In this document: in pieces, positions 62,003-64,000 of the stretch | How the letters are laid out: the number at the start of each line of letters is the position of its first letter | Numbering within the stretch: the stretch's first letter is position 1 | Source: Paenibacillus taichungensis | GTDB lineage: Bacteria; Bacillota; Bacilli; Paenibacillales; Paenibacillaceae | NCBI RefSeq assembly: GCF_013359905.1 | Contig: NZ_JABMCC010000118.1 | Location: forward strand, 496,001-560,000 | DNA length: 64,000 nt | Direction: 5' to 3' | Program-made: the position numbers and the translations under genes | The notes under the pieces: model-generated | The model's database searches: none | What the model was told of the DNA's origin: nothing | What the model saw: only the letters and a program-made list of their open reading frames with translations

Positions 62003-63595
62003 CTAACACTCCCCTGCCAGTTCCGCATCTGTCCAATGAAGCTGAACACCCTGGCGAATCAGCTGTGCCTGATAGTCGTGAAGATGCTTCGCCGAAGCCC
62101 TCACCTCTGAGGGCTCTACTTGCTGTGAAATGGCATAAGCGGCAAGGGTTCCGGCAGCCTCGCCAATATTCCATTCGGTGGGATGCAGACGGTAACAACC
62201 GTTCGCAATCTGGGTCATGGAGATATTTTTGCAAGCTGGGAGCAAGTTCTTGACTCGCACCGGGATGAGTGCACCCAGCGGAATCTCATAGGGATGATTC
62301 GGTATATAAAAAGTCCGCTGACTCACGGTTGTTGGATGGAGATCCAGATGATAACTGCCGACACCCACACTATCCTCGTAACGTTTGGCTCCCTCTGCTC
62401 CGCACAATTCCTTGCTCACATCCTGCTCGGTAATGGTATATACGCCTCGGATTCGCCGTGATTCCCGAATATACGGCGCTTTTGCGAGACCGTCTTCCGT
62501 ACCGAGCACATCTCCACGCAGCCTTACTCCCGGATAACCCTTTCCGCCGTCCAGTCGGGGAGCTGCTGTCTGAAGCCAGTATACTAAGGAAAGAGTTAGT
62601 TGCCTCGCCGCTTCGAGATGCCGCTCGCGTTCCTCCGGCGATACGCCAATGATTGGCCCGGCGTAATAATCGTTCAGTGCCCAGTTGAGCAGCGTGACTT
62701 CACCATCATTCAGTGACTCTGACCATATAGCCGGGTCAACGATCCGCCGATAATCCCACAGGGGGGTTATGCCCTGATCATTCGGGAACATCGTGAACTC
62801 TTTCAGCTTGGATGTATCATTGGCATCCGAAGCGTACCAGCTCAGGATCGGATACAGTGAGAACGAGGGAACATACTGACGCCAGTAATCATAATCCCTC
62901 GGACGAGGGATCGTGAAGTCTCCTCCCGGCACATAATCCACTGCCGCCACATGGGTAATCGACTGCATGTCTAGCGGGTTCGCTTCATCCAGGGCATGTG
63001 GCTCACCCGTATCCCGCCGAGATTCCGCTCCACTTACATACTCTACTCCCGCAAGGGGAAGCAGATCACCGCATTCTGTAGCATCCAGATAATAGGCACC
63101 CTGGAGCTTAATTAATCTCCCAATTCGCTCTTCACGCACAGTCACGCCAGTCACCCGGTCTCCTGCTGTATCTACCTGAACTGGCACAGTATGATAGAGC
63201 ACCTCGATTCGACCGGTGTTCACGTAAGGCGCAAGCATCTCATGCAAAACGGCAAGCGCAACTTTCGGCTCATGCGCCAAGCGACTCACCCAGCCATTAC
63301 CGGGGTTAAGAACAGGATCGCTCTTGGCGACATCCGTAAGCGGGTAGTTCCGTCTGTAGTAATCTCTGACTCGGCTGCGGAACTCACGATACGATGCTGT
63401 ACTGCCAGATTGCTCAATCCAGCGATGCTCATCCGGTGGCACCGCCTGTGAGGTCAATTGACCGCCAAGCCAGTCCGTCTCTTCCGTCAAAAGCACCCGT
63501 TGCCCTGCCTTGGCTGCAGCCAGCGCAGCTGCAGTCCCGCCAAGACCACCGCCAATAATGACGATATCACTGCGTTTCTCCTGCTCAATCCCCAT
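62003..63595 (-). CDS. FAD-dependent oxidoreductase (FAD_oxidored family)
   Basis: A 530-aa flavoprotein with the N-terminal dinucleotide motif DIVIIGGGLGGTAAALAAAKAG and the DATECGDLLPLAGVEYVSGAE segment typical of the family often labelled xanthan lyase-like or FAD-dependent oxidoreductase. The C-terminal part has PACKNISMTQIANGCYRLHP and EWNIGEAAGTLAAYAI. The substrate is unknown; neighbours suggest carbohydrate use. The ATG at 63595 follows GGGAGGAG. It overlaps the end of the ROK gene by 11 nt, so the two are co-transcribed. Confidence 0.85.
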   Translation of the reverse strand: MGIEQEKRSDIVIIGGGLGGTAAALAAAKAGQRVLLTEETDWLGGQLTSQAVPPDEHRWIEQSGSTASYREFRSRVRDYYRRNYPLTDVAKSDPVLNPGNGWVSRLAHEPKVALAVLHEMLAPYVNTGRIEVLYHTVPVQVDTAGDRVTGVTVREERIGRLIKLQGAYYLDATECGDLLPLAGVEYVSGAESRRDTGEPHALDEANPLDMQSITHVAAVDYVPGGDFTIPRPRDYDYWRQYVPSFSLYPILSWYASDANDTSKLKEFTMFPNDQGITPLWDYRRIVDPAIWSESLNDGEVTLLNWALNDYYAGPIIGVSPEERERHLEAARQLTLSLVYWLQTAAPRLDGGKGYPGVRLRGDVLGTEDGLAKAPYIRESRRIRGVYTITEQDVSKELCGAEGAKRYEDSVGVGSYHLDLHPTTVSQRTFYIPNHPYEIPLGALIPVRVKNLLPACKNISMTQIANGCYRLHPTEWNIGEAAGTLAAYAISQQVEPSEVRASAKHLHDYQAQLIRQGVQLHWTDAELAGEC

Positions 63596-64000
63596 GCTTT
63601 GTCTCCTCCCTGTCACTGCCTTCAGACCAGCCAACGCCGTCCTTACGCAGGTGTTCCAAGGCCAGCTGCGCCGCCCCGAAACAGCCTGCCCAGTTACCGA
63701 ATTCAGCCACTGCAACCCGGTCTGCCAATCCGACACTGGACAACTTAGCGGTAAGCATCGGCCACCATATAGCCTGATCATGGGTCACACCGCCACCAAG
63801 AATAATCAATTCCGGATCTATCGAGGCAGATATATTCGCAATAACCGAGGCCAAATCAGATATGTAACGCTCTAGAATGTACAACGCTATTGCTTCTCCC
63901 TGTCTTGCAGCGGTCATAATCTCTCGGCCGTGAGTATACGTGTTGCCCTTCTGTTCCCGCGCCAGCCGCATCAGTGCACTACCGGAAATGTATTGCTCCA
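63585..64000 (-). CDS. ROK family protein, C-terminal part, cut by window edge
   Basis: The minus-strand frame is open to the window end (EQYISGSALMRLAREQKG onwards), so the internal Met is not the start. The visible C-terminal half of a sugar-kinase/ROK protein includes the motif ELIILGGGVTHDQAIWW and the ending FGNWAGCFGAAQLALEHL. No helix-turn-helix can be judged because the N-terminus is missing, so it may be a glucokinase-like kinase or a repressor. It precedes the FAD oxidoreductase in one operon. Confidence 0.85.
   Translation of the reverse strand, partial: EQYISGSALMRLAREQKGNTYTHGREIMTAARQGEAIALYILERYISDLASVIANISASIDPELIILGGGVTHDQAIWWPMLTAKLSSVGLADRVAVAEFGNWAGCFGAAQLALEHLRKDGVGWSEGSDREETKHGD

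Overview
The window is low-to-mid GC chromosome from a spore-forming Firmicute, very probably Paenibacillus or a close relative. The evidence is the gene order (dnaK-grpE-hrcA, hemW, lepA, yqxA, spoIIP, gpr, rpsT, holA, comEC, comEB, comEA, comER, leuS and the yqe operon), several sporulation genes (gpr, spoIIP, spoVAC-AD-AEb), AGGAGG-type ribosome binding sites, and an RHS/SUKH toxin locus of a kind common in Paenibacillus. No rRNA, tRNA, CRISPR array, insertion sequence or prophage was seen.

Layout. 1-6.3 kb: heat-shock operon under a perfect CIRCE operator (hrcA-grpE-dnaK, dnaK cut by the window edge), a GNAT acetyltransferase, hemW and lepA. 6.4-11 kb: yqxA, spoIIP, gpr, divergent rpsT, and holA. 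11.2-13.1 kb: an ECF sigma factor with its zinc-finger membrane anti-sigma, sitting between holA and comEC. 13.4-19.6 kb: two small orphan genes, then comEC, comEB, comEA and divergent comER. 19.6-22.4 kb: leuS behind a leucine T-box. 22.5-29.9 kb: a phosphotransferase and the yqe operon (yqeG-yqeH-aroE-yhbY-nadD-yqeK-rsfS-cvfB-yqeM). 30-34.4 kb: a MoxR/DUF58/transglutaminase operon. 34.6-36.5 kb: spoVAC-AD-AEb. 36.7-39.7 kb: an M42 peptidase, tiny membrane proteins and a YdjM-like protein. 39.8-43.6 kb: nirB-nirD-nirC behind an FNR/CRP-like site. 43.8-50.4 kb: an HD nucleotidase, then a YesM/YesN-type two-component system divergent from a sugar ABC transporter (binding lipoprotein and two permeases, no ATPase). 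50.5-52 kb: an Rrf2 regulator with a near-ideal autoregulatory operator, and an NmrA-type oxidoreductase.

The accessory region is 52.1-61.8 kb. On the minus strand, in transcription order, it holds: a large RHS (YD-repeat) polymorphic toxin gene that is 5'-truncated and frameshifted inside its HNH-like toxin tip; a SUKH immunity gene; a displaced RHS fragment; a pair made of an unrecognised two-fold-repeat protein and an AbiEii-like nucleotidyltransferase; an all-alpha possible orphan immunity protein; and KptA (RNA 2'-phosphotransferase). The 5' end of the RHS gene abuts, head to head, the 3' half of a membrane-protein gene, so a rearrangement appears to have cut both. The window ends with an FAD-dependent oxidoreductase and a partial ROK-family gene.

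The best candidate for an undescribed system is the nucleotidyltransferase plus two-fold-repeat protein pair at 53.3-54.9 kb. It resembles an AbiE-type toxin that lacks the normal AbiEi partner.
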